Positions 1 through 13,155 of a stretch of 64,000 nucleotides of DNA are shown piece after piece (the stretch's first letter is position 1; every line of letters starts with the position of its first letter). The notes beneath the pieces are model-generated. The model made no database searches. It was not told where the DNA came from and saw nothing but the letters and a program-made list of their open reading frames with translations. The translations under genes and the position numbers were made by a program. This stretch comes from Sophora flavescens (lineage: Eukaryota > Streptophyta > Magnoliopsida > Fabales > Fabaceae). The stretch lies in the NCBI GenBank assembly GCA_030762895.1, contig JAUPTC010000272.1:1-64000 (forward strand). The letters run 5' to 3'.

Positions 1-1
1 A

Positions 2-1496
2 GAAAATCCTAATTGAAAGCCTAAACCTAATTTTAACCCTAAACCTAATTCAAAGCCTAAACCTAATTTTACTTAAAATCTAATTTTGATCCTAAACCCT
101 AAATTTATACCAAAACCCTAATTGAACCCTTTTTTTCCAAAAACCTAAATTTAACCTAGAACCTAATTTTAATCCAAACCCTAAATTTTGACCCCTAAAT
201 TTACAGAACCTAAATTTGACCATAACCTAATTTAGACCCAAAACCCTATTTCTAATCTATTTTTGTCCCAAAACCCTATTTTTTTTGAAAACCCAAATTC
301 AAACCTAAACCCTAATTTTGACCCAAGCCCGAATTTGGACCAAACCCAAATTTGGACCCAAAATAACCCAAAGCTTTAATTTTGACCCAAACCTAATTTG
401 ACCCAAAAACCTAATTACGGCCCAAAACCCTAATTAGATCCAAAACTTATTCGAACCCTATTTTTGACCCAAAACCCATTTGACCCGGAACCCTTTTTTG
501 CCATATCCTAATTTTAGCAAAACCTAAATTCTAATCCTATTTTGACCCAAAACCCTATTTTAACTCAAAAACCAAATTCAAACCAAAAACCCAAAATAAG
601 AACCAAAACCCTAATTCAAACCCGAAACACTAATATTGACCCAAAAAAATCTTGACCCAAAACCCAAATTATAACCCCAAAGCCCTAATTTTGACCCAAA
701 ACCCTATTCGACCCAAAACCCTAATTTCGACAAAAACCTTATTTAAACCAAAATCCTAATTGAAAGCCTAAACCCTAATTCAAAGCCTAAACCCTAATTG
801 TGACCCAAAATCCTAATTTTGATCCTAAACCCTAAATTTGAACCAAAACCCTAAAATTAACCCAGAACCCTAAATTTGACCAATAACCCTAATTCTAACC
901 CTATATTTGTCCCAAAACTCTTTTTTTAACTCAAAACTCAGAGCCCTAATTTAGACCCAAAACCCTAATTCTAACCCGATTTTTGCCCCAAAATCCAATA
1001 TTTTTTACTCAAAACCCTAATTTTGACCCAAAACCCTAATTTGGACCCAAAACCTAAATTTTGATCCAAAATAACCCAAAACCCTAATTCTGACCCCAAA
1101 ACCCTAATACGAACCCTATTTTTGTCCCAAGACCTAAATTTAACCAGAACCCTAATTTTGACCCAAAACCTAATTTCGACACAAATTTTGACCCAAAAAA
1201 ACCCAAAACCTAATTTGACCCAAAACCCCAATTCGACCCAAAACCTAATTTTGCCAAAACCTAATTCGATCCAAAACCTAATTCGAACCCTATTTTTGAC
1301 CCAAAACCCATTTGACCCAAACCAGTATTTTTGACAGTAATCCCTAATTTTTAACGCAAAAACCTAATTCCAATCATTTTCAGAATGACCCAAAACCTAA
1401 TTCAAACCAAACCCTAATTTTGACCCAAAATCAAATTGACCAAAACCCAAATTATAACCCAAAACCCTAATTCGACAAAAAACCCTATTTTTAAAA
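2..1496 (+). repeat. HOR copy 1 (A 2-748, B 749-1496)
   Basis: Length 1,495 bp, with halves of nearly equal size (747 and 748 bp). The HindIII site of half A is intact at 371-376. Half A has the C variant ATCTTGACCC near 649 where most copies have ATTTTGACCC. The B tail element is present in an altered form (CAGTATTTTTGACAGTAATC) near 1323. Base 1 of the window is the last base of the preceding junction. Confidence 0.9.
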
Positions 1497-3028
1497 GAAA
1501 ATCCTAATTGAAAGCCTAAACCCTAATTTTAACCTAAACCCTAATTCAAAGCCTAAACCTAATTTTCACCCAAAATCCTAATTTTGATCCTAAACCCTAA
1601 ATTTATACCAAAACCTAATTCGAACCCTTTTTTGTCCAAAAACCTAAATTTAACCAAAAACCTAATTTTAATCCAACCCTAAATTTTGACCCTAAATTTA
1701 ACTTAACCCTAAATTTGACCAATAACCTAATTTAGACCCAAAACCCTATTTCTAACCCTATTTTGTCCCAAAACCCTATTTTTTTTGAAAACCCAAATTC
1801 AAACCCTAACCCTAATTTTGACCGAAACCAAATTTTGACCCAAAATAACCCAAAGTTTATTTTGACCCAAAACCTAATTTTGACCCAAAACCTAATTTGG
1901 CGCAAAACCTAATTTTGATCCAAAACCCTTCGACCCTATTTTTAACCCAAAACCCATTTGACCCAAAACCCTTTTTACCCACCCTAATTTTAACCAAAAC
2001 CTAAATTCTAATCCTATTTTTGACCCAAAACCCTATTTTTAACTCAAAACCAAATTCAAACCCAAAACCCTAAATTTGACCCAAAACCTAATTCAAACCC
2101 AAAACCCTAATTACCCAAATCAAATTTTACCCAAACCCAAATTATAACCCACAGCCCTAATTTTGACCCAAAACCCAACTCTGACCCAAAACCCTAATTC
2201 TGACAAAAAACCTTATTTTAAACCCAAAATCCTAATTGAAAGCCTAAACCGTAATTCAAAGCCTAAACCCTAATTTTGACCCAAAATCCTAATTTTGATC
2301 CTAAACCCTAAATTTGAAACAAAACGCTAAATTTAACCCAGAACCCTAAATTTGACCAATAACCCTAATTCTAACCCTATTTTTGTCACAAAACCCTTTT
2401 TAACTCAAACCCGACCACCTAATTTTCACCCAAAACCCAAAATTTTGACCCCAAACCCAAATTAACCAAACCTAATTTAGACCCAAAACCCTAATTCTAA
2501 CCTAACCTAATTTTTACCCCAAAAACCAATATTTTTACCCAAAACCCTAATTTTGACCCAAAACCTAATTTGGACCCAAAACCAAATTTTGACCCAAAAT
2601 AACCCAAAACCCAATTTAGACCCCAAAACCTAATTCGAACCCTATTTTTGTCCCAAAACCTAAATTTAACCTAAACCTAATTTTGACCCAAAACCTAATT
2701 TGGACCTAAAACCAAATTTCGACCCAAAAAACCCAAAACCCTAACTGACCCAAAACCTAATTTCGACCCAAAACCCTAATCGGCCCAAAACCCTAATTCC
2801 AATCCAAAACCTAATCGAACCCTATTTTTGACCCAAAACCCATTTTGACCCAACACCCTATTTTTAACCCTAACCCTAATTTTACCCAAAACCTAATTCT
2901 AACCATTTACCCAAAAAATTTTGACCCAAAACCTAATTCAAACCAAACCCTAATTTTGACCCAAAACCTAAATTTTAACCCAAAACCCAAATTTTAACCC
3001 AAAACCCTAATTTTGACACAAAACCCAT
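1497..3028 (+). repeat. HOR copy 2 (A 1497-2224, B 2225-3028)
   Basis: Length 1,532 bp, with the longest B half of the array (804 bp). The HindIII site has decayed to AAAGTTTA near 1851. The end of half A keeps the full-length words CTCTGACCC and TTCTGACAAAAAACC (about 2190-2211), which most other copies show shortened. The B tail element has been replaced by generic repeat text near 2850-2890. Confidence 0.88.
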
Positions 3029-4571
3029 TTAAACCCTAATTGAACCTAAACCCAATTTTAACCCTAAACCCTAATTCAACCTAAACCCTAATTTTGACCC
3101 AAACCCTAATTTTGATCCTAAACCCTAAATTTATACCAAAACCCTAATTCTAACCCTTTTTTGTCCCAAACCCTTACCCTAAATTTAACCCAAAACCTAA
3201 TTTAATCCAAAACCCTAAATTTTAAACCCTAAATTTAACCAAAACCCTAAATTTGACCAAAACCTAATTTTGACCCAAAACCCAAATTTAACCCAACCTA
3301 TTTTTGTCCCAAAACCCTAATTTTAACTGAAAACCCTAAATTCAAACCAAACCCTAATTTTGACCCAAAACCTATTTTGACCCAAAACCTAATCTGACCC
3401 AAAATAACCCCAAGCTTTTTTTAACCCAAAGCCTAATTTCGACCCCAAAACCCTAATTGACCCCAAAACCTAATTTTGATCCAAAACCCTAATTTTCCAA
3501 AACCCTATTTTTGACCCAAAACCCATTTGACCCAGAACCCTATTTATAAAATCCCTAATTTTAAACCTAAAAACCTAAATTCTAACCCTATTTTTGACCC
3601 AAAACCCTATTTTTAACTCAAAACCAAATTCAAACCCAAAACCCTAATTTTGACCCAAAAAAAACCTAATTTACCCAAAAAATTTTGACCCAAACCCAAT
3701 TTTTAACCAAGCCTAATTTTGAAAAAACCTATTCGACCCAAACCCTAATTCCAACCAAAAACCCTATTTTAAACCCAAAATCCTAATTGAAACCTAAACC
3801 CTAATTCAAAGCCTAAACCCTAATTTTAACCAAAACCCTAATTTTAATCCTAAACCCTAAATTTGACCAAAACCTAATTTTAACCAAACCCTAAATTTGA
3901 CCAAAAACCTAATTCTAACCCTATTTTTATCCCAAAACCCTATTTTAACCCAAACCTAATTTTAACCACCTAATTTTCACCCTAAACCCAAATTTAACCC
4001 AAAACCCTAAATTCTAACCCTAATTTAGACCCAAAACCCTAATTCTAACCTATTTTATCCCAAAAACCTATTTTTACTCCCAAAACCCTAATTTAGACCC
4101 AAAACCTAATTTGGACCCAAAACCTAAATTTTAACCCAAAATAACCCAAAACCCTAATTTAACCCCAAAACCCTAATTTACCAAACCCTAATTTTGTCCC
4201 AAAACCCTAAATTCAAACCCAAACCCTAATTTTGACCCAAAACCTAATTTGGACCCAAACCAAATTTTGACCAAAATAACCCAAAACCCTAATTTTGACC
4301 CAAAACCTAATTCACCCAAAAACCTAATTACCCAAAACCCTAATTCTTTCCAAACCCTAATTAACCTATTTTGACCCAAAACCTATTTGACCCAAAACCT
4401 ATTTTTTAAAATCCTAATTTTTACCCAAAACCTAATTCTAACCTAAATTTTGACCCAACCCTTTTACAAACCTAATTCAAACCCAAAACCTAATTTTGAC
4501 CCAAAATAATTTTAACCCAAAACCCAAATTATAACCCAAAACCCTAATTCGACCAAAACCCTAATTTAACA
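3029..4571 (+). repeat. HOR copy 3 (A 3029-3775, B 3776-4571)
   Basis: This is the longest copy (1,543 bp). The start landmark is blurred: AAAACCC replaces GAAAATCC and GAACC replaces GAAAGCC, so its left boundary is good only to a few bases. The HindIII site is kept at 3412-3417. The A/B junction at 3776 is clear. Much of half B reads as generic CCCTAATTTAGACCC-type repeat text. Confidence 0.8.
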
Positions 4572-6062
4572 CAAAACCTAATTAACCTAAACCCTAATTT
4601 TAACCCTAAACCCTAATTCAAAGCCTAAACCTAATTTTGACCCAAAATCCTAATTTTGATCCTAAACCCTAAATTTAAACCAAAACCCTAATTCTAACCC
4701 TTTTTGTCCAAAACCCTAAATTTAACCTAAACCCTAATTTTAATCCAAACCCTAAATTTTGACCCAAAACCTAAATTTAACCAGAACCTAATTTGACCAA
4801 ACCACAACCCAATAACCCTAATTTAGACCCAAAACCCTAATTCTAACCCTATTTTTGTCCCAAACCTAATTTTTTTAAAAACTAATTTACCAAAACCCTA
4901 ATTTGACCCAAATAATTTTGACCAAAATAACCCAAACTAATTTTGACCCAAAACCTAATTTCGACCCAAAACCCTAATTAACCCAAACCTAATACGACCA
5001 AAACCCTAATTCAACCCTAATTTTGACCCAAAACCCTAATTTGACCCAAACCTTTTTGACCCTAACCTATTTTTAACCCAAAACCTAAATTCTAACCATT
5101 TTGACCCAAAACCCTAATTTTAACCAAAACCAAATTCAAACCCAAAACCCAAATTTGACCCAAACCCTAATTCAAACCCAAACCCTAATTTTAACCCAAA
5201 ACCTAATTTTGACCCAAAACCCTAAATTAAAAAACCCTAATTTTACCCAAAACCCTAAATTTCGACCCAAAACCCTAATTTAAAACCAATTTGACCCAAC
5301 CTAATTACCAACCCACCTATCCCAAAACCCTAATTTTGACCAAAACCCTAATTTTGATCCTAAACCTAAATTTGAACCAAAACCCTAAATTTAACCAAAC
5401 CCTAAATTTGACCAATAACCCTAATTCTAACCTATTTAATCCCAAACCCTTAACCAAAACCCTAATTTTGACCCAAAACCCTAAATTTGACCCAAACCTA
5501 ATTCTAACCCTAATTTTGACCAAAACCTAATTTTACCCAAACCTAAATTTACCAACCCTAATTTTGACCCAAAACCAATATTTTCCAAAACCCTAATTTT
5601 AACCCAAAACCATTTTGACCCAAAACCCTAATTTTGAAAACAATTAACCCAAACCCTATTTTTGACCCCAAACCCTTTAACCTTTTTAACCCAAACCTAA
5701 TTTTAACCCTAAACCCTAATTTTACCAAAACCCTAATTTTGACCCAAACCCAAATTTTGACCAAAAAACCCAAAACCCTAATTTTGACCCAAAACCTAAT
5801 TCTGACCCAAAACCCTAATTACAAAACCTAATTCGATCCAAAACCCTAATTCAACCTATTTGACCCAAAACCCATTTGACCACCGTATTTTTGACTAATC
5901 CCTAATTTTAAGCAAAACCTAATTCTAACCTTTTTTTGACCAAACCCATTTTGACCCAAAACCTAATTCAAACCCAAACCTAATTTTGACCCAAAACCTA
6001 AATTTTGACCAAAACCCAAATTATAACCCAAAACCCTAATTTGACAAAACCCTATTTTAAAA
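4572..6062 (+). repeat. HOR copy 4 (A 4572-about 5290, B about 5290-6062)
   Basis: Length 1,491 bp. Both half boundaries are eroded. The A start reads ACAAAACCTAATTAACC, and the B start lies inside a shortened stretch at 5281-5345 where the usual GAAAGCC and CAAAGCC words are missing, so the B start is approximate. The HindIII site is lost (CCCAAACTAATTTT near 4930). The B tail element is partly present near 5883. Confidence 0.72.
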
Positions 6063-7508
6063 GAAAATCCTAATTGAAACCTAAACCCTAATTTTAACCC
6101 TAAACCTAATTCAAAGCCTAAACCTAATTTTGACCCAAAATCCTAATTTTGATCCTAAACCCTAAATTTATACCAAAACCCTAATTCGAACCCTTTTTTG
6201 TCCAAAAACCTAAATTTAACCAGAACCCTAATTTTAATCCAAACCCTAAATTTTGACCACCTAAATTTAACCAACCCTAAATTTGACCAATAACCCTAAT
6301 TTAGACCCCAAAACCCTATTTCTAACCTATTTTTGTCCCCAAAACCCTATTTTTTCAAAACCCAAATTCAAACCTAAACCCTAATTTTGACCAAACCATT
6401 TGGACAATTTTGACCCAAAATAACCAAAGCCTAATTTTGACCCAAACCCTAATTACCAAAACCCTAATCCCAAAACCCTAATTTGATCCAAAACCCTTAT
6501 TGAACCCTATTTTTGACCCAAAACCCATTTGACCAGAACCCTTTTTGACCTTATCCCTAATTTTTAACCCAAAACCTAAATTCTAATCCTATTTTTGACC
6601 AAAACCCTATTTTAACTCAAAACCAAATTCAAACCCAAACCTAAATTTGACCCAAAACCTAATTCAAACCCAAAACCCTAATTTTGACCCAAAATCTAAA
6701 TTTGACCAAAACCCAAATTATAACAACCCTAATTTTGACCCAAAACCTAATTCACCCAAAACCCTAATTAAACCAAAACCTTATTTTAAACCCAAAATCC
6801 TAATTGAAAGCCTAAACCCTAATTCAAAGCCTAAACCTAATTTTGACCCAAAATCCTAATTTTGATCCTAAACCCTAAATTTTAACCAAACCTAAATTTA
6901 AACCCAAAACCCTAAATTTGACCAATAACCCTAATTCTAACCTATTTTTGTCCCAAAACCCTTTTTTAACTAACTCCTAATTTTACCCAAAACCCAATTT
7001 GACCCAAAACCCAATCTAACCCTAATTTAGACCCAAAACCTAATTCTAACCCAACTATTTTTACTCAAAACCATTTTGACCCAAAACCCTAATTTGGACC
7101 CAAACCAATGACAAAATACCAAAACCCAATTTTGACCCAAAACCTAATCTAACCTATTTTGCCCAAACCTAAATTTAACAAAACCTAATTTACCAAACCT
7201 AATTTGACCAAAAAAAACCCAAAACCTAATTTGACCCAAACCTAATTTGACCCAAAAACCTAATTCAAACCCTAATTAAACCAACCCAAAACCCTAATTA
7301 ACCCTATTTTGACCCAAAACCCATTTGACCCACTATTTTTTAGTAATCCCTAATTTTAACAAACCTTAACTCTAATCTTTTTACCCAAAACCCAATACCC
7401 AAACCCTAATTCAAACCAAAAACCTAATTTTGACCCAAAATAAATTTTGACCCAAAACCCAAATTATAACCCAAAACCCTAATACGACAAAAAACCCTAT
7501 TTTAAACC
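6063..7508 (+). repeat. HOR copy 5 (A 6063-6792, B 6793-7508)
   Basis: Length 1,446 bp. Both start landmarks are exact. Half A is well preserved except that the HindIII site reads AAAGCCTAA near 6427. Half B between about 7040 and 7380 has lost many words and its tail element is reduced (ACTATTTTTTAGTAATCC near 7331). Confidence 0.88.
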
Positions 7509-9000
7509 CAAAATCCTAATTGAAAGCCTAAACCCTAATTTTAACCCTAAACCCTAATTCAAAGCCGAAACCCTAATTTTGACCCAAAATCCTAATTTTG
7601 ATCCTAAACCCTAAATTTGAACAAAACCCTAATTCGAACCTCATTTTTGTCCCAAAACCATAAATTTAACCCAGAACCCTAATTTTAATCCAAACCCCTA
7701 AATTTAACCCAGAACCCTAAATTTGAACAATAAACCTAATTTAGACCCAAATATCCTATTTCTAACCATATTTTTGTCCCAAATCCCTATTTTTTTACTG
7801 AAAACCCAAATTCAAACCCTAAACCTAATTTTGACCAATTTGGACCCAAATTTTGACCCAAAATAACCCAAAGCCCTAATTTTGACCCAAAACCTAATTC
7901 GACCCAAAAACCCTAATTACGCAAAACCCTAATTCGATCCAAAACCCTTATTCGAACCCTATTTTTGACCCAAAACCCATTTGACCAGAACCTTTTTGAC
8001 CCTTATCCTAATTTTTAGCATAAAACCTAAATTCTAACCCTATTTTGACCCAAAACCCTATTTTTAACTCAAAAACCAAATTCAAACCCAAACCCTAAAT
8101 TTGACCCAAAACCCTAATTCAAACCAAAACCCTAATTTTGACCCAAAATCAAATTTTGACCCAAAACCCAAATTATAACCAGAGCCTAATTTTAACCCAA
8201 AACCTAATTCGACCCAAAACCTAATTTTGACAAAAACCTATTTTAAACCCAAAATCCTAATTTAAAGCCTAAACCCTAATTTAAGCCTAAACCCTAATTT
8301 TGACCCAAAATCCTAATTTTGATCCTAAACCCTAAATTTGAACCAAAACCCTAAATTTAACCCAAACCCTAAATTTGACCAATAACCCTAATTCTAACCT
8401 ATTTTTGTCCCAAAACCCTTTTTTAACTCAAAACCCATCCTAATTTTCACCCAAAATTTGACCCCAAAACCCAAATTCTAACCTAATTTAGACCCAAAAC
8501 CCTAATTCTAACCTATTTTCCCCAAAAACCATATTTTTACTCAAAACCCTAATTTTGACCCAAACCTAATTTGACCCAAAACCTAAATTTTGACCCAAAA
8601 TAACCCAAAACCCAAATGACCCAAAACCTAATCCGAACCCTATTTTTGTCCCAAGACCTAAATTTAACCCAAAACCTAATTTTAACCCAAAACCTAATTT
8701 GGACCAACAAAAGACCCAAAATAACCCAAAACCTAATTTTGACCCAAAACCTAATTCGACCCAAAACCTAATTAAATAGACCCAAACCCAATTAAACCTA
8801 ATTTAACCAAACCCTATTTTTGACCCTAAACCAATTTACCCAAAACCTAATTTAACCCTATTAAAAACCCTAATTTAACCTAACAAACCTAATTTAACCC
8901 AAAACCTAATTCAACCAAAACCTAATTTTACCCAAAACCTAAATTTTGACCAAAACCAAATTTAACCCAAAACCTAATTTAACCAAAACCCTATTTTACC
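7509..9000 (+). repeat. HOR copy 6 (A 7509-8249, B 8250-9000)
   Basis: Length 1,492 bp. This copy opens with the B-type junction word (AAACCCAAAATCC), but the A-type body that follows identifies it as half A. The HindIII position reads AAAGCCCTAA near 7870. The last 240 bp of half B (about 8765-9000) have lost all B landmarks and read as generic CCTAATTTAACC repeat, so the right boundary is approximate. Confidence 0.82.
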
Positions 9001-10393
9001 CAAAAACCTAATTTAACCTAAACCCTAATTTAACCAAAACCAATTCAAACCTAAACCTAATTTTGACCCAAATCCTAATTTTGATCCTAAACCTAAATTT
9101 AAACCAAAACCTAATTAACCCTTTTGTCCCAAAACCTAAATTTAACCCAAACCTAATTTTAATCCAAACCCTAAATTTTACCAACCTAAATTTAACCCAA
9201 CCTAAATTTACCAAAACCCTAATTTAGACCCAAAACCCTAATTAACCTATTTCCCAAAACCTTTTTTAAACCAAATAAACCAAACCCTAATTTTGACCCA
9301 AAACCAAATTTGACCCAAACCAAATTTTAACCAAACCTAATTTAACCCAAACCATTCACCTATTTTGACCCAAAACCCTAATTTGACCCAAAACCTAATT
9401 TAGACCCAAAATAATTTGACCCAAAACTAATAACCCTATTTTGACCCAAAACCATTAAACCCTTTACCTAACCCTAATTTTAACAAACCTAAATTCTAAA
9501 CCAGACCCAAAACCTAATTTAAACCAAACCAAAACCAATTAACCAAAACCTAAATTTGACCCAAAACCCTAATTAACAAACCTAATTTGACCCAAACCTA
9601 AATTTACCAAAACCCAAATTATAACCAAAACCTAATTTTACCAAAACCTAATTTGACCCAAACCTAATACCCAAAACCTAATTTAAACCCAAAACCCTAA
9701 TTAAACCTAAACCTAATTAACCTAAACCTAATTTTACCCAAAACCTAATTTTGACCCTAAACCCTAAATTTGAACCAAAACCCTAAATTTAACCCAAACC
9801 TAAATTTGACCAAAACCCTAATTCTAACCTATTTTGACCCAAAACCTTTTTAACTCAAAACCTAAAACCAAACCTAATTTTACCCAAAACCAATTTGACC
9901 CAAAACAAATTAACCTAATTTAGACCCAAAACCTAATTTAACCTATTTTGAACATTTACAAAACCTAATTGAAACCAATTTGACCCAAAAAATTTTGACC
10001 CAAAACCCAAACACAAACCAACACCAAAACCCTATTTTTTCCCAAACCCTAAATTTAACCCAAACCTAATTTTAACCCAAAACCTAATTTTGACCAAACT
10101 TTGACCAATAACCCAAAACCTAATTTACCCAAAACCCTAACTGACCCAAAACCCTAATTTCCCAAAATCCTAATTTGATCCAAAACCTACGAACCTATTT
10201 TGACCCAAAACCCATTGACCATATTTTTGTACTAATCCCTAATTTTAACGCAAAACCTTAATTCTAATCTTTTTGACCCAAATTTTACCCAAAACCTAAT
10301 TCAAACCCAACCCTAATTTTACCCAAAATAAATTTTACCCAAAACCCAAATTATAACCCAAAACCCTAATTAGACAAAAACCCTATTTTAAAA
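9001..10393 (+). repeat. HOR copy 7 (A 9001-9689, B 9690-10393)
   Basis: Length 1,393 bp. Most of the copy up to about 10,190 is landmark-poor: both half starts lack the GAAAGCC and CAAAGCC words. Order is still recognisable from the GATCCTAAAC and AACCCAAATTATAACC words. Landmarks return sharply at the end (ATATTTTTGTACTAATCC near 10,208, then AAATTATAACCC). Confidence 0.7.
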
Positions 10394-11783
10394 GAAAATC
10401 CTAATTGAAAGCCTAAACCCTAATTTTAACCTAAACCCTAATTCAAAGCCTAAACCTAATTTTCACCCAAAATCCTAATTTTGATCCTAAACCTAAATTT
10501 ATACCAAAACCCTAATGAACCCTTTTGTCCAAAACCTAAATTTAACCCAGAACCTAATTTTAATCCAACCCCTAAATTTTGACACCCTAAATTTAACCAG
10601 AACCTAAATTTGACCAATAACCTAATTTAGACCCAAAAACCTATTTCTAACCCTATTTTTGTCCCAAAACCCTATTTTCCCCGAAAACCCAAATTCAAAC
10701 CTAAACCCTAATTTTGACAAATTTGGACAAAATTTTGACCCAAAATAACCCAAAGCTTTAATTTTGACCCAAAACCTAATTCGACCAAAACCCTAATTAG
10801 CGCAAAACCCTAATCCGTCCAAAACCCTTATTGAACCCTATTTTGACCCAACCTGACGGAACCCTTTTTGACCTATCCTAATTTTAACCAAAACCTAAAT
10901 TCTAATCTATTACCAAACCTTTTTAACTCAAAACCAAATACCTAAATTTGACCAAAACCTAATTCAAACCAAAACCTAATTTTACCAAAATCAAATTTTG
11001 ACCCAAAACCCAAATTATAACAGCCTAATTTTGACCCAAACCTAACTCGACCCAAAACCCTAATTCGACAAAAACCTTATTTTAAACCCAAAATCCTAAT
11101 TGAAAGCCTAAACCTAATTCAAACCTAAACCTAATTTTGACCCAAAATCCTAATTTTGATCCTAAACCTAAATTTGAACCAAAACCCTAAATTTAACCCA
11201 ACCCTAAATTTGACCAATAACCTAATTCTAACCTATTTTGTCCCAAAACCCTTTTTTAACTCAAAACCCGACTCCTAATTTTCACCCAAACCCAAAATTT
11301 GACCAAACCCAAATTCTACCTAATTTAGACCCAAAACCCTAATTCTAACCTATTTTGCCCCAAAAACCAATATTTTTACTCAAAACCTAATTTTACCCAA
11401 AACCTAATTTGACCCAAATAAATTACCCAATAACCCAACCAACGACCCAAAACCCTATTGAACCTATTTTGTCCCAAGACCTAAATTTAACCAAACCCTA
11501 ATTTTACCCAACCCTAATTTTAACAAATTTTGACCCAAACCACTAATACCCAAACCTAATCGACCCAAAACCTAACAAACCTAATGTCCAAAACCCTAAT
11601 TGAACCTATTTTTACCAAAACATTTACCCAAACCTATTTTGACCTAAACCCAATTTTACCCAAAACCTAATTCTAACTATTTTACCAACCTAATAACAAA
11701 ACCTAATTCACCCAAACCCTCCAAAATTTTACCCAAAACCCAAATAATAACCCAAAACCTAATGACAAAAAACCCTATTTAAC
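10394..11783 (+). repeat. HOR copy 8 (A 10394-11088, B 11089-11783)
   Basis: Length 1,390 bp with equal halves (695 bp each). Start landmarks are exact. The HindIII site is intact at 10753-10758. Half B from about 11,390 to 11,750 is ragged, with missing C and A bases and no recognisable ACCGTA tail element. Confidence 0.86.
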
Positions 11784-13155
11784 CAAAATCCTAATTAAAC
11801 CTAAACCTAATTTTACCTAAACCCTAATTCAAAGCCTAAACCTAATTTCACCCAAAACTAATTTTGATCCTAAACCTAAATTTAACCAAAACCCTAATTT
11901 AACCCTTTTTGTCCAAAACCTAAATTTAACCCAAAACCCAATTTTAACCCAAACCCTAAATTTGAAAACCTAAATTTAACCACCTAAATTTGACCAAAAC
12001 CTAATTTAGACCCAAACCCTAATTCTAACCCTATTTTTGTCCCAAAACCTTTTTACAAAACCCAAATTAAACCCAACCTAATTGAAAACCTAATTTGGAC
12101 CCAAAAAATTTGACCCAAAATAACCCACTAATTTTGACCCAAAACCCTACACCCAAAACCTAATTTTGCCCAAAACCCTAATTTAATCCAAAACCCTTAT
12201 TAAAACCCTATTTTTGACCAAAACCCATTTGACCGAACCTTTTTACCCTAACCCTAATTTTAACCTAAAACCTAAATTCTAACCTATTTTGACCAAACCC
12301 TAATTTTAACCAAAACCAAATTCAAACCAAAACCTAAATTTGACCAAACCTAATTAAACCAAAACCTAATTTTAACCCAAAACCAAATTTTGACCCAAAA
12401 CCCAAATTATAACCAGCCTAATTTTGACCCAAAACCCAATCGACCACCTAACAACCTATTTTAAACCCAAAATCTAATTAACCTAAACCTAATTCAAACC
12501 TAAACCTAATTTTGACCCAAAACCTAATTTTGATCCTAACCCTAAATTTGAACCAAACCTAAATTTAACAAAACCTAAATTTGACCAAAACCTAATTCTA
12601 ACCCTATTTTGTCCCAAAACCCATTTTAACCAACACTAATTTTCACCCAAAACCCAAATTTGACCCAAAACAAATTTAACCCTAATTTAGACCCAAAACC
12701 TAATTCTAACCTTTCCAAAACCAAATTACAAACCTAATTTTGACCCAAAACCTAATTTGGACCCAAAAAAATTTGAAAAAAACCAAACAAACCAAACCCT
12801 ATTTTCCCAAGACCTAAATTTAACCAAACCCTAATTTTGACCCAAACCCTAATTTGGAAAAAAATTTTGACCCAAAAACCCAAAACCTAATTCGACCCAA
12901 AACCCTAACGACCAAAAACCTAATTATGCCCAAAACCTAATTCGATCCAAAACCCTAATTGAACCCTATTTTTGACCCAAAACCCATTTAGTATTTTTGT
13001 ACTAATCCTAATTTTAACCCAAAACCTTAATTCTAATCTTTTTTGAAATAAAAACCTAATTCAAACCCGAACCTAATTTTGACCCAAAATAAATTTTGAC
13101 CCAAAACCCAAATTATAACCCAAAACCTAATTCGACAAAAAACCCTATTTTAAAA
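11784..13155 (+). repeat. HOR copy 9 (A 11784-12467, B 12468-13155)
   Basis: Length 1,372 bp. The junction words are weakened (AAATCCTAATTAAACC; AAATCTAATTAACC). The HindIII region is contracted to AACCCACTAATTTT near 12,121. The B tail element is present as GTATTTTTGTACTAATCC near 12,991. Confidence 0.8.

Noticed and set aside
1..1496. True telomere at the left end
   Set aside because: No homogeneous tract of TTAGGG or TTTAGGG is present; the first copy is as degenerate as the rest and belongs to the HOR.
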